From Mytilus californianus (taxonomy: Eukaryota; Mollusca; Bivalvia; Mytilida; Mytilidae), in contig NW_026262734.1 of assembly GCF_021869535.1 (NCBI RefSeq), positions 78,740,339 through 78,804,338 on the forward strand: a stretch of DNA of 64,000 nt, read 5' to 3'. Numbering within the stretch: the first letter of the stretch is position 1; every line of letters begins with the position of its first letter. Below, piece after piece: positions 33,746 to 46,054 of this stretch. The notes under the pieces were generated by a model. The model had not been told where the DNA came from, ran no database searches, and worked only from the letters and a program-made list of their open reading frames with translations. The position numbers were made by a program, and so were the translations under genes.

Positions 33746-36723
33746 CTTCAATAATTCGTCACTTTTTTTGTTACAAAACATAACTATACCATATATACCT
33801 GATGGTTGTGATTTTGATGCAGATGTAATTGTTATCGCTGTTGATCCGGTCGTTGAATTAGAATATTCCGACTGAGTAGTCGAAACTCCACCTATATTAT
33901 CATCATTATCTAAAAATTGCATGAAAGAAAATACTTTTAAGAATTCAAACTCAAATAGAATTATTTTTGATGAATATGAATGAGAAAAACATTATTTTTG
34001 TTACCAGTAGTTTGAATCTTTTATCACTAGAACAGATCCACAACATTGCGCTTCCGTGACTGTATCAAAGTACGCCTTATTTTAAGCTTGGATTTTTAGT
34101 ATTCGTATTGTCATTTGATAAACATTATACAGTCATGCGAATTATAAGGTGCACAGTTTTCTCTGTTTTAAATTGTTTTCTGTTTGAGCCCGTTAACAAG
34201 TATTCGTTAACGTGCAGAGGGCATGGCATTCTCTAAACACTATTGTGAGTTAACATCAATGATAAGATACATATAAGTGGATGTAGATATGTAGATGCTT
34301 GAGAAACGAAGTCGTTCAAATGAACACAAATCCAAACAAGAAACATGGATGATCTCAGGTGATCTGAAGGATTATCTCTAAACTGTTGAAACGTCTTACA
34401 AACTTCATGCAATAATTTGAGATATTATGAGATAATTTAGGTAAGTTAAAATAATCCCCTAATAATTTGAAGTATTCACTTACTAGAGACAATTTCAGTT
34501 GTTTGGCTACGTGGAATTAGAGACAGGAAACTCAACGACAAAAATAACAAATAGACATCCACATAGTCTTCAACTGTAGAAAGGTGTCGATGCCATATTT
34601 AAAGCTCTATATCTTCCCTAGTCTTGTTAGTGTATCAATTTTATTGTAGAAAAATGCCAGGAGTGTAAATCAATAGGTGGGTAAAATTTGTTCCCTGCAA
34701 GAAAATACATAACAATTATACAAACCTAATCGTACTATCAACTTTATTTCTTTAGGAATTTCAATTGCATGCATATGGCCGGAAATTTTATCATTTAGTA
34801 TATTTTTAAGGCTTTGAAATCAGTTTTTATGGTTTTCTTCATCTTCTCATTTCTATTCAGATTTTTAAAATTTGTTTTCTTCGAGAAACGTACTTCATGT
34901 TGTTCGTTGTTGCTACTCTTTGTATGTACGCACGCTTTTTTCCCTCAGGTTTTGGTGTGATATGCTGAACTGTCAAGTGTCTTTTTGCGATTCTTGTGAT
35001 TCTTTTATTCATAGTTTTAAATGACTACTAGTTAGTAGTCTTAATTGTACACATGCTTGAAACTCCATGCTGTAAAGATAATTAAGAAAAAATTCTCTTA
35101 CGTCCTTTTTTATTACATGATTTTGTGTTACTAGCGTAACATCAAGTGGCGAATATTTGATGCAAATTGACAATAATACAAGAGGTATTTTCTGCAAGGT
35201 ATGTCGACCATGTTAAAGGACATGCAATTTGAACAACTATATAAAATTTGGGTACATTGCAACGGACCGGCTATAGATCCCTCCGACAACTGTTCCAATG
35301 TTCCTTAAGTTGCAGGGGTATCGGATGTATCGACCCTAGAATGACAGGACGACGTGACTGCGTACTTATTCATCCCAAAAAGCCTAATGGACACCTGTTT
35401 GCTTCGCATCACGGTGCGGAGCTATTAGTTTCAGTCGATATACACGCCATCTTGAAATAATTACTTATCACATATAGATTCTGATTGGTTGCTTTATGAT
35501 GCGGCTGAGGTACAGCAACAGCTATTGGCTTAAATGAGATAAAGAATTACGGACTTTTCTCGTCTCAGGATAAGATATCAAATGCCGGAAAATTAACTAT
35601 GTGTATTTAAATTCCGATCAACTGTCAATAATTCTTCATGTTTGTTTTATTATGCATATATTTCATACTGAAATTCAATATTGAAATATCAATTATTAAT
35701 TATATATAATACTTGTTTATTTGCTTTGTTAATCTGCAATATGCACGATTTTTCTTGCTAAACAATGTTCCTATTCAATGTTTACAAAAATGCATTATCT
35801 GTATTTTATAACTTCTGCCAATCTAGGCACACCTCCAGAGTCGTGTCTATTTGTAAATGTTTTAATTTTCAACAAGTAAAGTGAACAAAACTTTAAAAGC
35901 ATGGGTGTATTACAGCCAGTTTAAAAATTCAGAAAAGTTCATCTTAATATGTATACAAAAGTTGATATTCCAAGTCTAGGACGTCCATTTTATATCAATC
36001 AATATCTAAAATACCACATTTCCAATACTAATTAAATCAACAACCACATGCACACATATTACCTTAAATTAGGATAGAGCGAAGCAGTCCACAGCTTTTT
36101 AGAAAGCTCAAACTTGTTTGTTACTTAAATCGTGCATTCCTTACATATAAAATATATAGGTTCGAATTATGTGTGCCCTGTTATAAGATAATCTACGACG
36201 AATAACATTTCTCAAATAATGGTTTGTGAAATAAAGGAATATGTAGTGCGTAAGTACACAAGGAAAAATTTGATTCTATTCAGATTCAAACTGTTTAATC
36301 CAATTGATAGTACAAGTAACTTTTATTAATTTTATACAGAAAAATGTTTTAATAAAATAATACTAAATGGCCTTATACGTTATAAAATTGGCAGTTGCTA
36401 TTGGTCCGTCACATTAATGTTAGGAATAGTAAGAAACCTATTTATCGGTTTTAGATCACCGATGGTCTTAAAAACTGGAAAATGATATGTAAAACATGTG
36501 CACTTCAAATCAATAACGCATTTGTAAAGGCTGTCTAAAATTTTCTATGAGCTTTTACTTAATATAAAATGGAGGTTTCTTGTTATTTTGAGATATAAAA
36601 AACGCATAAAATTGCTTTTCCCTTTGCATATGATTTTGTCAACTTTGTATAGCGATTTCGTGAGTGACCCTTGTCTCATTAGCATTCGCATACTTTAGTT
36701 TGTCTTGCAAAGGCCGTGAAAGG
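33746..36723. other. Gene-poor intergenic DNA
   Basis: No gene seen. The 70-codon frame at 35248-35460 has no ATG at its boundary and no domain that I recognise. Confidence 0.4.
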
Positions 36724-36975
36724 TTTCCCGTGCTTGAGATATATATCCAGATTTCCCGTGCTTGAGATATATATCCAGATTTCCCGTGCTTGAGATATAT
36801 ATCCAGGTTTCCCGTGCTTGAGATATATATCCAGATTTCCCGTGCTTGAGATATATATCCAGGTTTCCCGTGCTTGAGATATATATCCAGGTTTCCCGTG
36901 CTTGAGATATATATCCAGATTTCCCGTGCTTGAGATATATATCCAGGTTTCCCGTGCTTGAGATATATATTCAGA
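36724..36975. repeat. 28-bp minisatellite, nine units
   Basis: Units start with tttcccgtgcttgag at 36724, 36752 and every 28 bp to 36948, and continue with 'atatatatccag'. They are almost identical; the main variation is G or A just before each unit, in the order G A A G A G G A G. The last unit has 'attcag' for 'atccag'. The open minus-strand frame over it (36679-37017) follows from the repeat having no stop in any minus frame. Confidence 0.95.
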
Positions 36976-38414
36976 TACTAGTAGTTTACAGTCACGGTGT
37001 TTTATCAGGGCCCGCATGACGAATGTCGAATGCAGGAGTCGTTTAGGAGCTTACATGTACATAAGTCTGTTGAGAGTAAGACGCGGGTGAAAGTTTTTCC
37101 AGATGTTGTGCATAATGCATTAATTTGCATATTATTTTTTATTTTCTTATTACTTATAAAAATTGTATCATACTTAATTGATAATTTTGATATTTGTTAG
37201 TATGATCCAATAAATACCAGTACATAATCTCGGCCTCGCTGAACATTAGTAGTATATAAAAAATATAAAAAAATATTTGGTTAGTACTTATTAGTTATTT
37301 TAATTCTCAAAATTTATACATTTCTAATTTGCTGTATACCCATATAGCTTCCGTATTACGGCGGATGCTTGTTTGAAGCTGGTTTGTTTTTGGTCATAAT
37401 CCAAATTCCTAAAAGAGAGTACAATTATTTTATATTTGAACGAAGTTCGACGATAACAGTTTTTCCTTCAGATCATTGTCGAAAAACAAAATCTTGAATG
37501 TTTGAATGGGTCCACTTTTAAAAAAGTCTGCTAGTAATTCATTCTTCCAGTGTTTTTATATCCTTTAGTCATTTTTGTCATTATAAGTAATAGTGACGAG
37601 ATTTGATAAATTATAAAGTCGTCAATCAATAATCTTTAAGATGATCAGAAATGTAACTTTTTACCAAAGTAAGTAATAAAATCCTTCACATACTTTTTTA
37701 CAAATTTTTGTTTGGTTTAATTTGTCAAATTATCTAGTTTTAATAATGATGAAGGCAACTTGGGATCATCAAACAGATGATAACAAAAGGGGTAAAAAGT
37801 TTGAAAATTTGCTAGCAATTAAAACATATGATTTGTTTGAAAAACTCCGAACTATTTTGTCTGATAGTTTTATTTTTTAAAACGACAAAGGCCAAGTTTA
37901 ATTAAGTACGGGGTTGTTATCAACCACTATTCTTAATTAAGATCATTAAATGGAAATAACACTTTATAAATATCGTGCGTCCGAAGTGTCTTTCTGGACC
38001 CCCACAAGTAACACACAAACTAAAACACAGGGATGTATATCTATGTAGAAACATTAAGAGCCTCAAAGTATCATTTCTGCGAGACTTAGAAGCATTTGAT
38101 CTGTGTCAGGACAGTTGATAATTATTTTTTTATGCTTCACCTTAAAATGCCAGATTTTGATTGGTTAATACGAGGGAGACAATTTACTCTATCCGATAGC
38201 TCAGCGGGAAACAACTTGTTTAATGTCACCCTCTCGTGCAGACCAATCAACTTTTTACATAGACTGTCAACATAAAAAAAATCTTGCTTCACTTTTGTTG
38301 TTTTTCTAATAATTGTAACGTTAATTGTTTAGTACTGACGTCATAGTTAATTACAAGTGTATTTTCAATTTACAATTAAAAGACAGTAATATCAGAACAT
38401 TCAGTAAAGTAAAT
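36976..38414. other. Intergenic DNA, no gene seen
   Basis: AT-rich, no coding frame. Near 38200 'gtcaccctctcg' resembles part of the TIR of the next element and may be an old relative. Confidence 0.4.
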
Positions 38415-39498
38415 TAAATAACAAATAGCTGAGAGGGTGATAGAGCTGATTGTTACCCCTCGAAACTACATGTGTCAGTACGAAACAAACGGCCCCGAAA
38501 GAGCTTGGAGTCATTTTTAGGAGTGGAAATTTGAGAATGAAAGTCTGTATAACTGTTATTTTCACAAAAAGCTCAAAGTTCAAAGCCCGTGATTTCAGCA
38601 AAATTCAATGGAGTGGAACCAAACGTAGCTTTGATCTGTAACTCATCATAGTAGACTCACATACTAAAAATAAGCTCAATGTGTGAAGGCGTTAAGAAAA
38701 TAAAGTCCGTATAACTGTTCAAAGTCCAAAGCCCGTAATTTAGACAAAAATCAGCGGAGCGGAACCAAACGATAACTCATTCTGTAACTGATCATAGCAG
38801 ACTCACATACTAAAAACCAGCTCAATATTTGACGGCGTTTAGAAAAAAAGTCCGTATAACTACTTATTTCATGACATTTTCAGTCCAAAGCATGTAATTG
38901 CGGCAAATATCAGCGGAGCAAAGCCAAACGTAAACTCGATATGTAACTCATCACAGAAGACTTACATACTAAAAATCAGCTCAATATGTGAAGTCTTTTA
39001 GAAAAAAAAGTCAGTACAACTGTTATTCCACAAAATGATCAAAGTTAAAAGCCCGTAATTTCGGCAAAAAACAGCGATGCGAAACCAAACGTAAACCCAA
39101 TCTGTATCTCATCCTAGTAGACTCACATACTAAAAAAAAATAGCTCAATATGTGAAGGCGTTTAGAAAAAAACTGTTATTTTCACAAAATGATCAAAGTC
39201 CAAAGCCCGTAATTTCAGCAAAATATCAGCGAAGCGGAACTAAACGTAATCTCGATCTGTAACTCATCATAGTAGAATCACTAAAAATCAAACCAATATA
39301 TGAAGGTGTTTAGAAAAAAAAGTCCGTATAACTGTTCGTTGTGGAATGACGGAATGATGGATATGGGTAAAACTATATGGCCCCGACAACTTTGTTGCGG
39401 GGCCATAAAAACATTGTCAACTTTGGATTCGTCTCGGATGACAATGATTTCTCGTAGTAACAATCTGCTGTGTCACCCTCTCAGCCATGTGTTATTTA
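38415..39498. mobile_element. TIR element with internal ~160-bp satellite, 1.08 kb
   Basis: Terminal inverted repeats: 'taaataacaaatagctgaga' at the left matches the inverted right end 'taaataacacatggctgaga', then 'gggtga' and 'gattgttac' are shared further in. Between them is a diverged tandem array of about five units, each with 'gtccgtataactg'-like, 'caaagcccgtaattt', 'cagcggagcg'-like, 'ccaaacgtaa' and 'cacatactaaaaa' words. At 39381-39406 'atggccccgac' and 'gcggggccat' form a hairpin. No transposase: a non-autonomous DNA element. Confidence 0.8.
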
Positions 39499-40136
39499 CA
39501 TAATATTGAATCGTCTTTGGAAGTTCACCGTAGGAACTATTTTTAGCTGTCATGAATGCTTTTCTAAAAACCTGAGTTTTCGGAAATAACTTAAAATAGA
39601 CTATAAAAGATGACGTTTGACAATATTGGTTCCAATTATCCTGATGATTCTGAGGAAACGGGTTTTTTAAAGTGTATAATGGAAAACAGACGACGAACGT
39701 GTATTCAAAACAATGTTGAATGTAACTTAAAGATATGAAGTATGCAATTAAATTAATACGGAAAAACAATGAGAAGGTGGACATATGCAGGGAATAAAGT
39801 ACAGTGGCGAGAAAAATGAACTTTATTAATATGGTTTCTAAAAATTAAGTTTGTGCAGACTTATTTTCATTTTTTATGTTATGTTTATCCCTATTTTTAT
39901 TGTGTCAACCCAAACAAAATCTATATTTCTTCTTCCTCCTTCGTTTGTTTCTTAACAACAATATCATAGACTCTATAAGACCAATTGTATAGCCTGTACA
40001 GAGAGGTGAACAGCACATCCATACATTTGAAGTTGTGGTGATACATATGACGTGTCTCTGTACTTTAAACATCCCGCCATTGTGTTATTGTTCTATTATA
40101 ATTTTGCATACTTTAAATGACAAAATTATTTTATAT
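39499..40136. other. Intergenic DNA, no gene seen
   Basis: The 103-codon frame at 39473-39784 shows no domain. Nothing else recognised. Confidence 0.4.
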
Positions 40137-40935
40137 AGATATAGGAAGATGTGGTTTGAGTGCCAATGAGACAACTCTCCATCCAAGTTACAATTTATAA
40201 AAGTAAACCATTATAGGTCAAGGTACGGCCTTCAACACGGAGCATTGGCTCACACCGAACAGCAAGCTATAAAGGGCCCAAAAAAATTACTAGTGTAAAA
40301 CCATTCAAATGGAAAAACCAACGGTCTAATCTATATAAAAACGAGAAACGAGAAACACGTATGAAATACATAAACAGACGACAACTACTGTAATCAGATT
40401 CCTGACTTAGGACAGGTGCAAACATTTGCAGCGGGATTAAACGTTTTAATGGTACCAAACCTTCACCCTTTTCTGAAACAATAGTATAACATCACAACAT
40501 AGAAAAACACCCTATAAAATATCAATTGGAAGGCTTAACTCAATCAAAATACGTAAATTAACACACAATGAACGAATAAATTTGACCTGTGACAACCTGA
40601 ATGCAAATACACAGTTAATAAAAAATTACAAGGGATAAATAATTGAGGTCAAAAGTAAATAAACAGGTTTAAACAAAGTTAAAGTATGATATCACTGTGA
40701 AATGTCAATTAGTGCTAGATAAAACTTCCTGTACAGGTCCAAGAACAGTATCTTAGGAAAAATGAAATAATTTTGATGTTCATAGTACGAAGAAGTGAAA
40801 ATTTGTAGTAATACCAAATAATCGAAGCTGCTATATAGACAAGATCCATGTTAACATTAAATAACAAAAAAGCATTACAAATAGTATCAACAGGTCAAAT
40901 TAAAAAGAAAGTACGATTTGAGAGTAAATTTTACC
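40137..40935 (-). mobile_element. PLE2 3' end, 5'-truncated solo copy (A-type tail)
   Basis: On the minus strand it starts near 40935 inside the PLE2 3' UTR ('ctctcaaatcgtac'), passes 'actatgaacatcaaaat' and the A tail in full order, and ends 'catcttcctatatctat' at 40137. The same order, with the same UTR words, lies downstream of the RT at 52528-53640. RT sequence is absent: a classic 5'-truncated retrocopy. The short frame 40267-40458 is part of the tail, not a gene. Confidence 0.8.
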
Positions 40936-41898
40936 TTAGCCACCACGAGTTGGTTGACCGTTATATGGAATATCTGTTTCACAGATGACGACAACTATGT
41001 TACAATTGTCGTAACTACAATCTCGTCCCCTTTCCCCCGAATGTGGCCTACCGGATAAGACATATCACCGGGTTAGTACTTACATGATCAACACTATACC
41101 TACTGATAGATGTTACAAGGAGATAAACAAAATTATAGCCCGATTTTTCAATATCTAGTAATCAGGTTTAAAACCAGTGAAATAAATAGGAAACATAATA
41201 TTCAAATAATGCAGAATCCGGGTGTAAATCAATGCAAGTTTTACTGAAGTATTCTCGTTCTGTTCTGCATATGCTTATAAGCAAAAGGTCTGTAGACCGA
41301 CATGACGGAAATACAATTAAGCAACTTAAATTCTAATCCCAAATTTCAGAAGATGCAGTTATAAAGTATCACATCATGAAAGAAGGCTTTCCTGTGGATC
41401 CGGATTAATATAAATAATTTCCCGTTCAAAGGGGAGTAATCAGGGGGAATTTTATTCACAAACATTTACTCAGGCCAGGGACAAGGCTTTTACATATAAT
41501 TGCATAATTCAGTAAAATACAATTTTTATTATACTACATAGTATTAATAGAGTAATTTAAGATAATAACATTATTTCTGCTGCAACGTCTTATAACTTCA
41601 AGTCTCTTATTCAGCGATGTCTCAATTATTTTTTCAAAAGTTTCAGTATTCAACATCTGTAAATTTCTCTAAACACTCACTCTGTCATTCTACTCAGGGT
41701 TTGCAATTTCAAATTCACTTTTAACACTTTAAAATAATTTCCTGCCAAGTTCAAATCATAGATTTGAGACACGTATGAAAATGTCAACAAATAATGACCC
41801 CAAACTGTTTTTTTAATGAAAATAACACAAAAAACTGATAAGCTGAACTATGGAACAAATCTCGTTATTCGCAGACTGACATCTTTTCCTCAGTTCAA
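40936..41898. other. Intergenic DNA, no gene seen
   Basis: No coding frame. The stretch ends at the (AT)n tract that closes the non-LTR element. Confidence 0.4.
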
Positions 41899-42248
41899 AT
41901 ATATATATATATATATATATATATTTATTGAGAAACTACCCCTTTACATCGGGGGCAAACACCAACAGGGTATTTTATTGTTTGCGTCATACAAACTATA
42001 AATATTATAAATACAGTGTACATAAATAAAAACATCACTATCATTAAAAATGTCAATATATTCGTAAAACAATTTCTTTTAAAACCCAACATTTGGTAAT
42101 AAAAATTATAAAAGTGAATAAAAGAAACCGTAAAAGTACGTTGCGACATTTTTAAAAGATTACACATATATACATAGACTTTTTCTAAAAATACATGCAT
42201 ATTCACATAAACTTGACACAATTTCAAACTTTCATACATTTAAATAAT

Positions 42249-43757
42249 TTAGACATTAACATGCAACAACTCATTGCGAGCTTTAATGAGTGAGGTTAGA
42301 TATTGTTTTCCCATTTCATCAACCTTTTTTCCGATATCATCACCGAACAAAAAAGCTATGTCTCCGATAATAAATTGAAGTTTATTAAAACGAGGCAACT
42401 CTGAGAAAAACACGCCGGTTCCTGCATTAAGAAGGAAATCGTGCAAATCAGAAAGGAAACGTTCTCGAATATCAGTGTATGCTTGGCATTCTAACAGTAT
42501 ATGTAAAACGGATTCTTCAGTACAACACGTTTCACATGCATTACTATCTTTCAATTTCATGCGGAATAAAACAGCATTCAATGGAAGACAATTCGTTCTA
42601 GCCAGAAATTTAAGACGAGAGGCCCAAAAATCGTCTACATTTGATAAATACGATTGTCGTGCTTGTGTGACATAAAATGAACGGTAATCACCTAGGCTTC
42701 GCTTTTCTAGAATTTCGGACTTCAGCTTATTACAAGCGTCAATACCAAAAAACTTATTAAATGTTTTTATATTAACGTTTCCATGTATATAATGGTCCAG
42801 TCCAGTGGACTGGAATATGCCATTCATATGATTAAAATATTCGTTTTTTAATAACTTAAGTTCGGTAAAAATCATTTTGCAATATCTTGTACCAGGTAGA
42901 GAGTCTAATCTAGCAAAATATGTGATCCTTTGACGGTCCATATAATTTGTTAGAGATTCCCATCCTAACTCTGATAACACAGAGCATTTTGGAAAGTTCA
43001 TTTTAGAGTTTATTATAACTTTTGCGACTTTGTACTGCCAGCTGTCTAGCATTTCGGTTCCGGATTTTGACGTTGGGTACCATACACCACAAGCATTAGT
43101 AATGGATGGACGTATAACCGAAATCCACAAAGCACAGCCAAAATTAAACCGATTAAAATCGCCATGTTCTCCTAAAACGCGAATAATATAGTTAAGTTTC
43201 TTTTCAAAGTTTTCCTTAAGGTATTTCTCGATATGATGATTAAATTTTAACGTTCTTGAGGAAAAAACTCCCAAGTATTTATATTCGTTTACTTCATCAA
43301 TTAAAACATCCCCTAGAAACCAGTTTTTGTATGCGTTAAGTCTTTTTCCTACCACTAGAACTTTTGATTTTTTGGCATTAAACTTTAGGTTCCATTTAGA
43401 AACAAATTCACTGGCAATATTCAATAGGGTTTGTAATTCTTCTTCGGTTTTCCCTAGTAAAACAATATCATCTGCGAAGAGTAGACTACCTATAACTTCA
43501 GTCGCTACATTGATACCGAGATTCTTTTCTTTTATCATTGAGACAAGATCAGACATTAGAATAGAAAATAGTGTAGGAGATAATATATATCCTTGTTTTA
43601 GGCCAAATTCTTGATCAAACCAGTCTGATTCGTAATTCCCAAAAATGACCTTGTTACTTACATTTTTATAAAGGGAACGTAGTAGTTTCCAGCATTTTCC
43701 TTGAATACCATTTTGCCAAAGAAGATAAAAAAAGACCATCTCTCCAGACTTTATCAA
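42249..43757 (-). pseudogene. Non-LTR element: RT palm/thumb and C-terminal zinc finger
   Basis: The longest open piece in the window (502 codons). Motif B 'GLKQGYILSPTLF' (52-64), motif C 'FADDIVLLG' (catalytic aspartates in 94-97), 'KFNAKKSKVLV' (motif D region), 'YKYLGVF' (about 159-164), a long thumb/connection region, and a C-x2-C-x7-H-x4-C finger at C407, C410, H418 and C423. The frame ends in a natural-looking stop at 42249 followed by the 3' UTR. The intact length argues that the element is not very old, although upstream indels prevent it from producing the whole protein. The ATG at 43757 is incidental, because coding starts upstream in other frames. Confidence 0.92.
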
Positions 43758-44067
43758 AAGCAGAGGAAAGATCTAAGAAAGCTAAAAACGTTTTTTCCTT
43801 TTTTGTTTTTCTTAAGGAGCAGAGCCCATGAAGAGTGAAAATATGATCTTCAACTCTTCTGTCTTTTCTAAAGGCGCCTTGAGTTTCACCTAATAAGTTC
43901 TTATCTTCAATATAATTCATAATTTTGTCCTCAATAATTTTACAATAAACCTTATATACATTTAAAGTTAAGGTTATGCCCCTGTAATTTGCCAAATCAT
44001 GAACCGAGCCTCCTTTGTGAATTAATTTTACAATACCTTTATGCCATTCAACAGGAATGCATTCCAA
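43666..44067 (-). pseudogene. Non-LTR element: RT fingers and palm motif A
   Basis: This 133-residue segment has 'WHKGIVKLIHKGG', 'NYRGITLT' (fingers motif), 'LLGETQGAFRKDR' and 'FLDLSSAFDKVW' with the first catalytic aspartate (FLDLSSAFDKV at 97-107). The frame is lost just after 'WRDGLF' near 43725. The following segment repeats the junction residues ('FYLLWQNGI') in another frame, so a small indel, not a large deletion, separates them. Part of the polymerase that copies the element RNA at the nicked target. Confidence 0.88.
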
Positions 44068-44072
44068 ATCGG

Positions 44073-45006
44073 TTATCTTAGTGAAAAGTTCAACAAGGGA
44101 ATCAACAAGTATATATCACCACCGTATTTTAGAAATTCATTGGGTATGTTGTCGAACCCACTAGCTTTACTTTTTTTGATTCGCTTAAGAATTTGCGTAA
44201 TTTCTTGTCGGTCTATTGAAAGCAATAAAGGTGTTTCCGCCTGAATCAAATAGTTATCTATTTTGTACATCAAAGATTCAACATCATTAGCTAATTCGGT
44301 TTTGCTATTTTGCATTGATCCTATTGAATTAAAATTATCAGATAAGGCTTTATTAATTTGATCAGTTTCCGTTAATCTTACACCTGAATTAACAGATCTA
44401 TTATTTCGCATGGCACACTAGCATTTTGCTTTAATTTAGGAAAATCCCAAAAGCCTTTAATTTTATTTTTTGAATTTGTGCATTTGCTCGTGAACTGTTT
44501 CATTTTTACTAAACGCTCTTTACTCTTAATAGCTTGGTGAACTTTTTCTTTTCGTTTTTTATAGATATTTGTTAGTCGCTGGCCTACTTCATTGTTGTGT
44601 GGGTGGTTTTTATCATGTATACGCTTAAGTCGATTTGCCTCGCGCCTTTGTTTTAAAAGTTCATCTAACTCTTTGTCCCAAAAACTTCTATAATTCCGGA
44701 CAGTTTTTGCCTTACCGATTGAATTTATAGCTGCATTTTCTACCTTTTCTTTCCAGCTGTTCCATATTTGATCAACATTCATAGTTTCTTGACAAAATAC
44801 ATTAAAATTAGAGAAGTTTTCGCGCAGTTTACTTTCAAAAACAGGCCAATTCGTCTTTTCATTGATATTCCAAAATATAGCATTTGTATTACTTTTAGGT
44901 TTTAGGGATTTGGTATTCGATTTAATGTTTACTCTAAGGATAACGTGGTCGCTATGTAGGTCAAAATTTCCAGATTCATCAATATAGACACGTGATACGG
45001 CTTCCG
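44073..45006 (-). pseudogene. Non-LTR element: endonuclease end, linker and RT start
   Basis: After the frame change near 45007 the minus strand encodes 'DLHSDHVILRVN', the SDH motif that completes the endonuclease active site, then continues open into 44378-44782, a charged linker rich in lysine and arginine ('DKELDELLKQRREANRLKR'). A second frame change near 44400 leads into 44073-44411, which ends with 'RIKKSKASGFDNIPNEFLK', the conserved N-terminal RT region (K-A-x-G-x-D-x-I-P). These are consecutive parts of one protein separated by indels. The next segment resumes in a third frame. Confidence 0.8.
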
Positions 45007-46054
45007 TTATATTTGAGGATAAAAGAATATATAATCAATTGCTGATCTTTGATTACTAGTATTTAGTATTCTTGTGTAGGGTCCACTACAAGAAGTAAGA
45101 GTATTTGCAATAATTAGCTGAGAGGCTTCAACAAATTGACTTAAACGACGGCCATTGTATGAAGTGGACAGTTTCATTATATTTTGCCCGGTAAATTCAC
45201 ATATGTCAATGCATCGCCCATTGAAATCGCCAGTGATGACAACTTCATAGCCTAATGAATAAAGGTTTGAAACATCTTCAAGAAGTTGAAACATTATTTC
45301 GTCTGTTTTTGGTTTATTTATACCATCATTTGGCAAATAAACTACCCCTACAGCCGTTTTCAGTCCATTGGTTCGTGTAAGTACCCATAATCTTTCATAA
45401 CTATCATTTTTACTATTTAATAAATTATCATCTAAAATCGGGTAATTTTCATGTAAGCATATTCCTATACCCACTTTGTCTTTGGCATTTTTCCTGCACT
45501 TTCCAACCCAATTATAAGACTTATCTAATTTTGAGGGGCGTTCATCATTTTTCAGAAAGGTCTCAACCAAACTAAAAATTGAAACATAATCATCAAGTAA
45601 ATGTTTGTTAAACATATATATCTTTGATGTCATACCGCGAATATTAAGATAATCTATAACGATTTCGGGTTTTGTCCCTATCGACTTTTTCTTACTTCTT
45701 TTATGTTTTTTACCACGTTTAAGTTTTTTCCGCGTACACGAAGTTGCATCAGGAAAACCCGTTTTCTCAGAGTTGCCTATCCTTACGGCACTCTCTTGAT
45801 GGCCTACAACCTAATGTTGACAATGTTTGGCCTTGTGGCCATATTCATCACAATTATTACATTGAACATATTTTCCATGTCTACATACAGAGACGGTATG
45901 ATTAAATTCACCGCAGTACCAACATGAATTTTGATAGTCATTTTCTGTTTGCATTGTCTCATAGCGGGACGAAGTGTCATTACTCCTGTGGAAGTCGTTT
46001 CTCATATACGCTTTGTTATATGTACGATTTCTGTCAAAGAAACATTTAAAGCTC
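45007..46054 (-). pseudogene. Non-LTR element: zinc knuckles and endonuclease (first part)
   Basis: Open sequence runs from about 46054 (ATG at 46005) through two canonical C-x2-C-x4-H-x4-C knuckles: 'CWYCGEFNHTVSVC' and 'CNNCDEYGHKAKHC'. These bind nucleic acid in retroelement Gag-like or ORF proteins. A TAG follows (45811-45813), then the same frame continues through a lysine/arginine-rich linker into the endonuclease: 'SLVET' (E24 counted from the ATG at 45633), 'VITGDFNGR' (GDFN at 135-138) and 'AIDYIFF' (D200), the catalytic residues of exonuclease/endonuclease/phosphatase-type nucleases that nick the target. The frame is lost near 45007, before the final SDH motif. The knuckle-endonuclease continuity suggests a single fused reading frame with one acquired stop, or a short readthrough arrangement. 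Confidence 0.85.

Noticed and set aside
33713-33922. Serine/threonine-rich minus-strand frame
   Set aside because: Part of it overlaps a retroelement tail on the other strand; no homology recognised.
35248-35460. 70-codon frame with arginine/cysteine content
   Set aside because: No ATG at its start and no recognisable domain; composition is not distinctive.
36679-37017. 112-codon repetitive open frame (Y-I-S-Q-A-R-E-T-W-type repeats)
   Set aside because: It is the translation of a 28-bp minisatellite that happens to lack stops; nothing supports expression.
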